Shown piece by piece: positions 26,966-39,400 of a stretch of DNA of 64,000 nt. The translations under genes were made by a program, and so were the position numbers. Source of the stretch: Mansonella perstans (Eukaryota; Nematoda; Chromadorea; Rhabditida; Onchocercidae); NCBI GenBank assembly GCA_037074765.1, contig JBAMDO010000005.1, positions 124,001-188,000 of the forward strand. The letters run 5' to 3'. Each line of letters begins with the position of its first letter. The stretch's first letter is position 1. The notes beneath the pieces are model-generated. The model had not been told where the DNA came from and ran no database searches. It worked only from the letters and a program-made list of their open reading frames with translations.

Positions 26966-28442
26966 CGAAAAAATACACCTTTAGGACTCATTCCGATAGA
27001 ACCATGTCATCGTGTGTAGCAATGTTGCCATTCTTAAAATTTGATTTTTAAAAAATATGAAAGACAAAAAATTCACAAGGATTTCACAATACATTTTCTA
27101 GTTTTAATTTACAATAAGCAAATACTTACACGCAGTTGCAAAAGAAAGTTTCATTAATTCATCTTAAATCATTAAACATTTAGCTCGTAATGAAATTATA
27201 AAACTATCAATAAAATTCCTGTCATTCCTCCTAAATGTCTTTCAGAAGGTCCAATAGTATATTAAATTTCTTTACTGTCAAATTCAAGAAAAAAACGCGG
27301 AAAATTCGATAACAAAGATAAGCTTTTTGATAACTCGTGAAAGGAACATCAAACATCAGGAACAACACAGATTAAAAAGGAAAAATTAAAAAGTAATTTT
27401 AAATAAGATAGAAACTATTCAGGAAAAAAAATATTATAAAAAAAATGAAAGTATTGTCTGCGCTTCAAGAAAGCGATCCTCGTCAAACAGCAAGAGTAAA
27501 GAGCAGAATGCGTGATCAACGAATTTCACCCGGGAAACTTTCAAGAATGATTCCACAAAAAATTTTTAAATATCAAAAAATCATTCAGTGAAAATAAATT
27601 TATAAAGTTATGAATGGAAATTTTGCTTGATGTACAGTTCAGTCACTTCAATTCTTTAATTGTACTGAAATAATCTTGAGAAAAATATTTCCGGTTAGTC
27701 TATGGAAAAGTAAGTGAGTATGGTGGAATCAAGATAGCTCAGGAACAAGTACAAAGCTGAGGAAAAAAAATACATTCGGTAGATTCAGAAATACGATTTT
27801 GAACATAGGAGTGGGAAAAAAAATTTTAGCGTTAGCGAGAAAAGATACACGTTAAATTTTACGAAATCATGCAAAAATATGATTGGAAATTTTTTCACTA
27901 TAATTAAAAATAAATTTTAATGGTAGAGATAATGAATTCGTTCTGCTTTAAATGATAACAACGGCGATGAAAACTTACGATAGAAAGAATGGTTAAAATT
28001 TATGAAAAGCACATTTTTGAAATCCCAAAGAAAGTGATAATGAATACTGTCGGGTTATGGATGTGTCAAAAATTAAGCAAAATTATCCTGTTTATCTTCG
28101 CGAACAACGGAAAATAGTTTAACTTATGAGAAGTTGAATTCCTGCTGGATTAAGTTAAATCCAATTCATTGAATTATCTTCCTTTGGTACGAGTACATTC
28201 GATGGGCTGTTAATTGCTCATTTGTATAAAATTTTGCAATTTTAAACTTTGAATTAGTCTACGAGTGGTATCACACTCACCTCACATTTACTATTTAACC
28301 TTGAAATTGAGCTCTATTGGCAAGCAGTACAATTGAACGCCTTCTTTCTGTTTCCAATTCCAAAATTTGTTGCAAAACTACTCGAAAACGGAAGCAATAC
28401 CGATCGATTGGAAAATTGTCCGGTGGCAGTTGTCTGGGTGCA

Positions 28443-28555
28443 TATATATATATATATATATAAATATATGTGTGTATGCGTATGTTGTGTGTATGTAGAT
28501 GTATGTGTGTGTGTGTGTGTGTATGTGTGTGTATGTCTGTGTGTATGTGTGCCTA
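28443..28555. repeat. compound (TA)n-(TG)n microsatellite
   Basis: About ten TA units are followed by imperfect TG/TATG/TGTA units ending near 28555. Length is likely to vary between individuals. The open frames that cross it on both strands are repeat translations, not genes. Confidence 0.93.
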
Positions 28556-28678
28556 TCTACTATTCCGTGTTTTTGTAATGTGAAGAGTAGAGTTAAAAAG
28601 AGGGTCATTTAATTTGAAGAGACGGTTTACTTAGTTGATTGATGATGGATCGTATAAAGTGATGATATCCGCTATACT

Positions 28679-28755
28679 TTGAATTTGATTATAATAAGTA
28701 TTTAATTTGATTATAAAGTAATTTGATTATAATAAGTATTATAATAAGTTCAATA
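28679..28755. repeat. short imperfect tandem AATTTGATTATAATAAGTATT
   Basis: The word TTTGATTATAA recurs at least three times, with partial copies of AATAAGTATT, over about 75 bases. It is a local AT-rich tandem array with no coding content. Confidence 0.6.
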
Positions 28756-29394
28756 ATTTTAAGTATTAAAAATTGAAAAGGATTAGGAATTGAAATGTAG
28801 TATCTGTGACCTCCTCATTCACGTGTAGAATTGGGAAAAGTAGTGGAGTCGAAATAGGATTTCGTAGGAGATAAGCAAAGGTAAGAGATTGGAGAGTGGG
28901 CAGAATTTCAGTGGAAGAGAATGCCTGCTACTTTAGAATAGTTGTATGAAAAGTCGAACTTCCCATACTTATCTTTCTTTTATTCATCGATGAATGTTTT
29001 GATGATTATTTCTTGTGATCCAATTCATTCTTATGAAAAGGATTAAACTAATAAAATAAAAGTGCTGCGACGAGTACGTAATCTGGACTTGAGAGGACAG
29101 AGCGAACTACTAGTTTACTATTGCTGACCTTGTCAATAATTAATTCATTCACATGAGGATAAGCATAATTAAATCTAAAAAGTTGGGAAATTCACACTTC
29201 TTGTTCCTAATTAACGAGATAGTTGCGTTAAAATAACCCGAATGGAAGTTTTAATTAAAACATACCAAATTTGCACAATCTCTTATGCACAAATTATTCC
29301 AAGGACACAAACGTAATTCATCTTATTATGTTATGTCCGCTTCCCGCAAATAATTGCAAGTGACGCTGTTTGCAGTTTACAGTTTAACTGAATG

Positions 29395-29415
29395 AAAAAA
29401 AAAAAAAAAAAAAAA
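29395..29415. repeat. poly-A tract (21 A)
   Basis: An A run on the plus strand in intergenic DNA. No ORF or retroelement is visible directly upstream. Confidence 0.85.
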
Positions 29416-32400
29416 TCCATTTATAAAGAAAGAAACAAAAAAAGGGAAAAAGTTGTAAGTCAAAAATGGCTGAATGGCGTTAGTTGAAAATAATGGAATG
29501 AGATGAAGGAGAACTGAAAGCATATAAATGCCAAATTACAATTAAAATTTGAGTGGCGTTGCAGCTTCGCTATCAACAACATTCATAGCAAAGAGATTGG
29601 ATTCAATGAATACAAAATTATATGAGAAAATAACACATACTCTTTATCCTAAGCAATAATGAAAAATTGCAAGCTTTATTATTGAGAAAAAAAGCTAAGA
29701 ATGTCTCTTACATCGACTGAATTTTAATTATATTGATATTTTCTGGCAAAATAAGCACATATAACTTTGTTGAACCAAATAAACCATTAATTTTATTTTA
29801 AAGAAAAAAACCATATGGCAATCTTTTTATCTCAATTTTTCTCAATTAAATATCATAAAAAGAAGTACGACATAAATGATGAAACTGAAAGCTTGCAAAA
29901 CATATATTTGTATATACGTTTAGTTTAAATGATGGATGTAATCAAAGCATCCTGAGACAAAAATCCGCCTACCATTTAAGAACTCTATTTAAGAACCTCT
30001 TTTTTTTAAGACATTTAAGGAAAAAATTTAAGAACATTTAAGAACTTCTTCTTTCAAACAGAAATTCCATAGAACATGTATGATTGCATATAAGCACACC
30101 AAACATCCATCAGTCAAGCCACTAGATGCTAGTAAAAAGGGAGATATCATACATAAGAATCTGGGTCTCTCTCAGTTTCCTTTGCAATTTGAAATTTAAG
30201 CTTTTTTTTTCACTTCTTGGTGATTAAAGTTTTTTAGAGTAAGTTATCTCTTTTCCTTCAAAAGCAATTTTCCGTTGCCATACTTTTCCACTTAATAAAC
30301 AAATTAAGATCCATTGAAACTTGACATACTACTTCAAAAAGTCATGAATTCGAATGAGTAAGAGTGCCTTGTTAGTGAACTATCAGTTTGCATTACAGAC
30401 TCAAAGATTATAAAAATATAATGACATTTGACAAAATGGACTCAAGATAGGATTAGTGGAAAGTTTAGAAGCTAGACGAAAAAATATCGGTGACTACTGA
30501 CTGGTCATCAGACTCAACATCAGGCCCAACGTTGGATTATAAAGAGTTTGGGTTACATTCCTAACATCAGAAAACCTGTCAGATATTTCAGCAGCAGCAA
30601 TCATCGGGAAGTCTTCAATCTAAATGAAATGAACAAATGACTAAACGAACGGAACTTAATGAATCGCGATAAAATTATTACATGCAAATTTATAAAATAG
30701 TTGCTGAAAGCGATAATTGCTTAAAAATAAATTAGTTAACACGAAGCGGTTGATGCTACTTCCTATAAATTATATAATATCAGGAAGCCCTGGAAGGATG
30801 TGAAAAATATATTGCTCATTTATCCATCATTACAACTGCCAGTTCTTTTATCCCAGAGCTTCTAAGAATGGGAAAAAAAAACAGTGTTAGTTTGCTACCT
30901 GAATGCGTACCCATAAAAAGTGGGAGATTGTATTAAAGCGAAAGGTTGATGACACTGAAAAATATTAAGGCCGGTTCGAAACTGAAAGAGAAATGAAGGA
31001 AGGAATTTTTTTCTTAACTATGTCGCCTTTCTTTACCTTCTATTGAATGGTACTATTCATCTTTGATGACATTGGCTAAACAAGAACAAGAAAAATCTGA
31101 AGAGCCTATCTTAAAATTTTTAAGTTGCACTCAGAATTTGTTGCCCTGCTTTTTTTCTCCTTTTTTCCAAGTAAAATATTAGACGATTATCGGTCTGAGG
31201 TATTTGTTAATTGTTGTTGATTAATTCTCTAATCAGATCGCAAATGCATTTTTTTATTTACAGCCATTTCACTTATTTAAAAAAAAAGTTTTTTCTAGCA
31301 CAAGACGAATATACACAATGGTTTAAAAAAAAACATCACGAAAGAATATGAGCGATTTTCGGTTGTGATAAACTTCATGTTGAAAAAAGGCCTCATGTGA
31401 GTAAAAATTGGATGATATCAGGAAATGGCACGGGATGGTTAAAAAAGGAAATAGATAGAACCGAAATTAAATTTAAGTTGAGAAAGTTTCAGTGATAAAA
31501 TCACGAAATAATTCAAGAAAGCCAATAATAACAAAAATTACTGCAGGAAGTGGAACAAGAGAAAAGTAACTGTCAAAAATAATAATCTCGAATAAGCAAA
31601 AAAATAAAAAGGAACAGTCATGGCGAACACTGTGAGAAAAGACTTATTCCAGTAAATCACAAATTTTGATCTTCAGTTTGTTTAAATGGCAAACAACTCA
31701 AGAACTCAGCAATTCTCGACGTGTTGTGCATGCTTACAATTGTTTACTTTTTTTTTCCTTGCAACATTCTTTCTTTTTTTTTTGTAATTGTGGGTAATGG
31801 ACACCTATTGATATTTTAGCCGATCATCTATGGCCTGTTTTTTTCCGTTTAAAAAATTCATTAGACACTTCAATTGATCTGATTCTACAAATTTTGAAAA
31901 TAATTTTATGGAAGAAATGAAAACAAAGAGATGATGAATAGGGCATTATAAATTTCATAAATTATAAAATAAATGAAATAAATTATTAGCACCATCCGGT
32001 CATTGCAAAAATTTTACTCCGAATATTTACTTGGAATAGCGCAAATAAATTTTATTAGAGTTTTAAAATCACATAATAGTGTGATCAAACTGCTTGCTGT
32101 CAAATAATATATTTATTCATTAAACAGCTGTAGAGAAAATGACAGCTCATATCGGAAAATTCCAGTAAATTTGAAATTTGCTTATAAAATTTTGCTTCAC
32201 AGTATTGACTTATGTTATTTAAGTTTTTTTGGCTTGCAAAGCTTAATTCAATTAAACTACGTATTAGTGAATTGATTTTAGTAATCAAATCTAACTTTTA
32301 TGAAAAATTAAAAATACTTCCTGAAAATATTGTTAATTACGTTAATAAAACTAGCAATACGAATGAATTTTTGGAAATTCTTTGTTCAATTAACTTCTTC

Positions 32401-35238
32401 TTTGTTATCTAATTAATCGAAATCGACTATATATTTTCATGATTCTGACAATTTGATCTCATATTTTCAATCAAGTATTCATTTCCAGTCAAGGTTTCCG
32501 TCCTATATTTTTATTCAAAGTCAGTTAAGTTAAATAGCGAAATCATTCGAACAGTATTCTCGAATAATTTTAAGGCGAAGAACTGATCAGTAATAACAAA
32601 CAAAGTGAAAGTATTTTCAGCAAAATTCCTCCCACATTAGATAACTTTAGAACGTTGTGCCGATTAATTGTTCATTTTTGTTAAAAAAGCGTCGTGATAT
32701 AAATATTTCATAGATTTATTAGAATATTATAACATCTCGTACATTCTGCCAAAATGAGAACTTTTTTTTTTTAAAGGAAGAAATATTTGATAAATTTTCA
32801 AGATTTTTTTAGCTTTTCTGCTGTACTTAACGTCCACGATTAAAATCTGATATGGAAGAAGTAAATTTTTTTTTAAAATTTTGACCGGACAAAAATTAGG
32901 ATATACATCAGATGCATTGTGATTTCTCCGGAGCATAATTAGTAGAAGAATGGACAAAGGATATTTCAACCTGACTAAACAACGGAATAGTGATAGTTAC
33001 AATATAGTAGTTGGTAAACCATGTTGTAGTATCAAGATGAAACTAACAAAATTTTGACGAATACTTATATGCTATCTTCTTTGTGAATTTAATCACCGTT
33101 TTCTGAGCATTATTTTCTTGAGAGTAAGCAATTTACAACGAATTGTTTGCACTCATTTCTTATCAATGAATATGAAAAAAAGTTTCTGGGAGCAAAAAAT
33201 GATTTCACTCATGCAATCAAATTTTTTTTGTAATTTTTGTTTTAATTCTCGCATTGACTTGGCGTGTTCATGCCTGTGCTCATCTTATTTGCATCTAATT
33301 TCAAATAAATACTTTTAAATAATTTAAATAACCGAAAGTTCTTACAACTTATTGCTTTTTTCAAATGATCATCTTTTTGCTTCCAGCTGATTTTGCATAA
33401 TTAATATTGTTAAAAGTAGCATATTGGTGAAAATTTACTGAAAAAAAAAAACTGATATTCATTGAGTTTCAAAAATAAATGGAATCATTCAAAAACTGCA
33501 TTTTCTCCAGATAACATTTAAAAAGAACGGATTGTTCATGGAAAAAGATGAAGTACAGCAGATAATCGAAAGAACAAAGGAAATAAAGAGTTAAGAAAAG
33601 GTAAAGATTTGTCAAATTTTTGCGATGAGTTCGAGGATTTGGAAAAAACTGAATTGAAAATATTTTTTGAAAAAAATTGAGAATATTTAAAAATTGAGAA
33701 AATGTAATATAAAATTGAGAATTTTCACTTTTCAAACGGTTGATTAAATTATTGAGAGCCATTTCTGAAGACTAATGTGTATTTATAGTGTTATAAAATA
33801 AAGAAATATAGAACGCTAAGATTTTAAACATTATATGTTGTCGAGACTGAGGGAAATGTTGAAAACTTGAGTAGTGCAATATTAAAAATTAGAAAAGGGC
33901 GAAGGGGAAGAAACACTCATATGATCATAGTGGAAAGTTGAAAGTTTGTATGGGTGAAACTATTGTGCAAGTTATGAAAGGTTTTCAAAATCAATTTTGA
34001 TTGTGTAGTTAAATTTGAAAACGGTCAAGATTGATTTTGCGCTCAACATTTAAGGATCACCAATTTTTCTTCATTCTAAGTTATACATATATTTGATTCG
34101 AAATTTGAAAAGAAACGGTTTTAATAGTTTAATTTCAAGTCGTTACATTAATAAAATCATGCGGTTTTATTTAACTTTTGATGATGCATACTTTGAAGTT
34201 TTGCTTTGTAAAAACTCAAAAGAAATCAGTAATTTCAGTTTATTAAACCTACCAAATAATTCCGTAGCCTTCATTCAATTTTTTAAAGTATTGCGAATAC
34301 AGCGAGAAAACTTTTAGAAAAATGCTGTATTTCAATGAGGAAATCTCACAATTGGAAAGGAAAGTGAAAGCTTAAAATCAAAAACTTGGAGACAATGTAA
34401 TGTGTTTTGTTATATTATTTTCATTCATCAAAGTCTTCAAGTAAACTGCGTATTTTGAAAGCAAATTTATACATATTGCTTTTTTCTTAAGCATTTCCCG
34501 AAATTGTAGGGTGGAGTAGTAAATCATCTGTAGAAATCTTAAATTGCTTATGAGATCGAGATACTGAAATTGAACCACTGAATTGGTAGTAAAAAATGGG
34601 CAATTTAGTTTGAGGTGCGAAAACAATGTCGATATGATGAGATACCGTCTGAAAATGTCATTCTATCCAAGAAAAAGTCTGTGGATGCAGTAAGAAATAA
34701 ATCAGTGTTTCTGCAAAATATTTTAATGAATTCAGTTCACAAATTTTTGAGAATAGAAATAGTTTTCTGTATGATTTTTGGAAAAGTTTTGGAATAGATG
34801 AAAAACTTGGATTCGAATTCATTTTTGTATGCCTCCACTTGAATAAAAAACTATCCAAGATGAAGGAAAGGACTTTGCTCTAAATACGAATGCAATTAAA
34901 TTTAGGGAACAATATGTATTTTCAAGAGTACTTTACATCTTGAGATGAAATTGAAGGAAGTTAAAGGTTAGAATACATTAAATTATTTTTGATACACAGT
35001 CTCCAAGACAATCTGACTGTGTAGAAGTTGTACCATTGCTAGGTTCATTTATGCTAGGTTTATTAATGGTGCGATATTGCGTGCACTGTTGAATAGTAGT
35101 AAATTGTTTGAACTGCGAAAGTGGTAAATTATTTAAACTGTGACTTAATTTTTAATTTCACCACTGTTTCAGAGTAATAGAAATATATGCTGTAGATCTT
35201 TCGAACTTTCAGGTGTAGTTTTATTAAATTAGGATTAG

Positions 35239-35358
35239 TATTTTTCTCTAAAAACATCCGATGGCCATGCCAGTGTAACTGTAACAGACGACTCAAAATG
35301 CGCTGCGTTTCTGGATGACAATGCCACCAACGAAAACGCTCTTGACCAGTATTATTGA
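35239..35358 (+). other. orphan exon-like ORF, unidentified
   Basis: A 39-codon open frame between TAG (35236-35238) and TGA (35356-35358) has balanced, coding-like composition (TSDGHASVTVTDDSKCAAFL and on) inside AT-rich DNA. The reverse strand is also open here, but its Trp/His/Arg-rich reading looks like the complement of a coding sequence. I found no neighbouring phase-compatible exon and do not recognise it. It could be the last exon of an undetected small gene, a relic exon or chance. Confidence 0.25.
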
Positions 35359-36463
35359 AAAGAAAAGGATTGAATGAATGCGTTATGATATTCATTAGTT
35401 AGTTCTTAGACAAGCGAGCTAGTGTAGCTTCTTCTAATCTTAACTTAATTGCTATTTATTTCCATTTTATCTTTTAGTAAATGAAGTTGTGTGTGTTTGC
35501 CACATTAAGTCTTCCGGACCTACATGGAAAATCGTTTAATCATTTTACTTAATTTGCTTATTATGGATTTGGCGGTCGATGAAAGGAACAAGCATTAAGA
35601 TAAGTCTACTATTCATTTTTTATAAAATAAATAATTTTTCTTTATTTACAAAACAAATAATTTTTATTTTCGACATTTTGATAAGTAAACTTTTTCTGTG
35701 TTGGTATTTATGCATTTCAGTATTTATCCTGATATTCATCAGTTTGGAACGGAATTCGGTCGGTTCCTTAAAAGATACTGATTACTGTACCGTTGAGAAC
35801 AAATTGATTTTATAAATCGCCACTTTCTCATTGCCATTACCTTATTACCAATATTATTATTTGTCTATGTTTGTGCCATCATAATGATTGATCAGCAGAC
35901 ATAGAATGTCTCTTATTCCATAACTAATTAAATCATAATTAATTTCTTGTGATTGCAGCTTCAAGAATGACTGCTTGTGCAACGATTTGGTTTCCATGAA
36001 GCATAAGAATATACAAATTGGTGACAAGATGCTACCGTATCTATGCAGCTTCAGATTAGCTAATTAATTGCAATAAGAAGCAACAAAACTTAGTTAAGTA
36101 AGAAAAGGAGGAAGTGGGTGGAGTTGAAAAGAATTGAACTAAATTCATTCGGTAACAATCTCCTTCTTCCATCGTAACGCCAACCAGAACTGTGAACTGC
36201 CACGCCCATCTATCCGTTCTTCTGCGCATATTTTCTGGCGAATGTTGCCGCATCTGCTATAGTTTTCTGTTCACTTTCCGATTACTAGTTATCCTTCATT
36301 TAAAGATTCACTCATAGAACCTTAAAAGTCTGCGTTATCTGTGACATCAACAAAGATGTCATCTTAATTATCGCATTATTATTTAATCCAACTAAAATTG
36401 GCAAGGAGCTACGCAAGTTACGCGGATTTGTGAACTACATGTAATAACAATATTTACGCTGGA

Positions 36464-39400
36464 ATGAATTCTTTATTAACATTCGCACTTGTTCTTTTAC
36501 TACGAATATATCATATTTGGGCGGCTTATTTCTCACAATTTTCACTTCGAGAACCGGATTATGATCCCTGCTATGATAGTGCCGGGCGTCCCATACGTTG
36601 TGTTCCGGATTTCATTAATGCTGCATTCGGCAAACCTGTTACTGCGTCCAACACATGTGGACAGACTGGACCATCGAGGCAAGTCAAATATTTTTACTAA
36701 TTTTTTTAAGCAAATTTCAATTTTCCAGAAAAAGAAAAAATTAATAATTGCAACTTGAAAAAAGAAAATTATTTAAATACAAAATTCTATACTTTTTTGA
36801 ACATCAGATTATCTAAAAATGTAATTTATATCCAAAAATTTGAAAGCTTTCGTAAATAGTTACAGCAATAGTTGTTAATCGCAGAAAGCTACTACGGAAA
36901 TAAAATTTTAAAAAAATCATTTCATGAGATGTGTAAATGATTTGGCATCCGATTCAGTGAATCAGCTATATAACTTTATCTTTGGGGAAAGTCGTGTGAC
37001 CTTCGATACTATAGTAAAATAAATATTCCGAATGAGCGTGTGACAAATTAACTTTCAAGTTCTGGAAAGATTGAAAAACAAAAATTTTGAAGAATTGTCA
37101 TTTTGAAAAATTGTCTTTATTTCATTGAATGCCACCACTGTTGAAGTTTATCACTATATAAGTTAGGTTTAAAAGTTTTTTATAAAATTCCGAAGTTTAA
37201 AAAAAGTTGTTTAAAAAATTTAAATTTTAGAAGAACAATAGTAAGTTAAAATGATGGCTTTCTTGAAAAGTGAAGTTTTTAGAAAAAAAAAAAGAATTTC
37301 AATTTGCTCTTTAACTCGTCTTTTTCGCTTAGTAAGTTTCTTCACCTTTAAAAAATGATCTTACTAAACGACAAAAACAATATTTCTGCTTGAAATAATT
37401 TGGTAATCCAATTTGTTGAAATCTAAATAGAATTTGTCAAATTATGAAAGATTTTGTTCAAATTCAATGTAGAATTAAATGATATTAAAATAAATATAAA
37501 ATGAATCAGCTAATTAGTTAATTTTTCAAAATTATTTATTCATTAAAAATGTATTTTTTTAAAATAAATCCATCAGGTAACTGTAATCCCTTTCAATAAC
37601 GTTCGCTTCTAAAAGAGGAGGCAAGCTCTTGAGAACTTGCCTGCAGTAATACTTAATGCGTGAATAAAACAATGGTATTGCATGGTAATTCTTTGTCATA
37701 TAAAAACAGGAAAGAGATTGTTAAGCTAAGAGCAATGATGAGTGCAATCTTCTGATGACACCTTTATAATAGGTATTATAGAGGAGGAATCAGGCATGTG
37801 TCGCTCTCTTCCGTCTCTGGACACAATGATTGTAGCAATATTAATCTTATTTTACGTTAATTATCAAATTCCTTCTCTATAACTTTACTTTGTTATTAGC
37901 TGTAAATTGATGAGGAAAATTCTTACTCCTAATAATTAAAACATGTTGAATAATAAATTTATTTTGCTCTAAAAAAGTTTGAATCCCAAGATCAGTTTCA
38001 TAAAATGAACTTATTTCCAATATGTTTGAATAAACCTAATATAACGAAGGATACATTTCTCGAAACAAATAATTAGTAGCATAATCAAGACAAATTACAA
38101 AGGCGAAACAAAATATATGAATTTCACATTTTGTATAAGTAATTGGTCAGATCGTGATAGATAAGCCTTGAATGACTATGAGAATATGATTTTCGTAACA
38201 AAAAAGTTTTTATTTGATTTCTTGATTGAATTCCTATTTATTTTTTGAAGTTCAAATGTTCACAAAAGCATATCGCTATATATGAATTAGTGAGAAAAAT
38301 CATGAAATTCGTGAAATGAGTGAAACAAAGAGCAAGAATTGTAACACTGTTCAGATACTGCTCACTTCGTGAGAACGCAATGGGAATAATGGAAGAAGTG
38401 TGTAATATTTGCGATGCATCCAGCAAAACTCAATCTCATCCACCTTCACATTTGACAGATTTGAACAATTTGCAAAATGTGACCTGTTGGATGTCAGAAC
38501 CAAGCATTGATTATCTGCATAATGTGACGTTAACTTTATCTCTGGGCAAAAAATACGAGCTAACCTATATATCAGTGCAATTTTGCAATCGTCTCGCTGA
38601 TTCCATGGCCTTTTACAAATCAGTGGATTTCGGAAAAACTTGGGTACCATTCCAATTCTATTCAACAGAATGTCAAAAGATCTATGATCGCAATCCAAGC
38701 ACTAAAATTGGCAAACACAATGAACAGGTACTATGTCAAATTTCAATAGGCATATAAAAATATCATTTATAATATTTGCACTTTTTACATTATCGGTATT
38801 AGTCTATCAATTTTAATTATTACATCTGATTCGTTTGATGTTTCAATCGAGTACTTTAGTTATTTAATTATCAGGAAGCGTTATGCACCAATACTCATGC
38901 ACTGACCTCAGTACCGAACCGAGTAGCATTTGCAACCTTAGAAAGTCGTCCATCAGCATTTGAATTTGAATATTCACCCGTGCTACAAGACTGGGTTACT
39001 GCTACTGATATTCGTGTCATTTTTAATCGACTTAGTCCTGATCAGGTAACAATAACTTTCTTTTATGTGCAAATCTTTTTACGCGAAAGGTAACTTAATG
39101 AGGGATGTATTAAATAAGCTAGTAATCAAAAAATAAGGTTAAAATTATATTTGGTCGCAAATTTTCGACTTGTTGTTTCAACATTGTCAGTTCTAACTGT
39201 TTTAACTGATACATGATTTAAGGCTGAATTATATGGCCTAACGAATGAAATAGGAGTGAACATAACTGATATGGATCAGCTAAAACAGCGCTATTATTAT
39301 TCAGTGGGTGAGCTAGCCGTTGGCGGTCGTTGCAAGTGTAATGGTCATGCTTCCAGGTTTGACCAGTGCAATGATTCAAAAACAAATTGTGTTGGGAAGT

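Larger units (their letters stand above)
26966..36463. other. 9.5-kb intergenic stretch between ANKS1 and netrin
   Basis: It separates the divergent ANKS1 (minus) and netrin (plus) genes, so it should hold both promoters. I see a TA/TG microsatellite (28443-28555), a poly-A run (29395-29415), AT-rich repeats and one short exon-like ORF (35239-35358). No recognised protein family appears on either strand. A more GC-rich patch at 36100-36260, about 200-360 bases upstream of the netrin ATG, is the most promoter-like segment by composition alone. Confidence 0.5.

Noticed and set aside
28333..28608. Open frames on both strands across the TA/TG microsatellite
   Set aside because: They read through dinucleotide repeats (Val-Cys and Tyr-Ile/Thr-His runs) and have no splice partners; repeat translation, not a gene.
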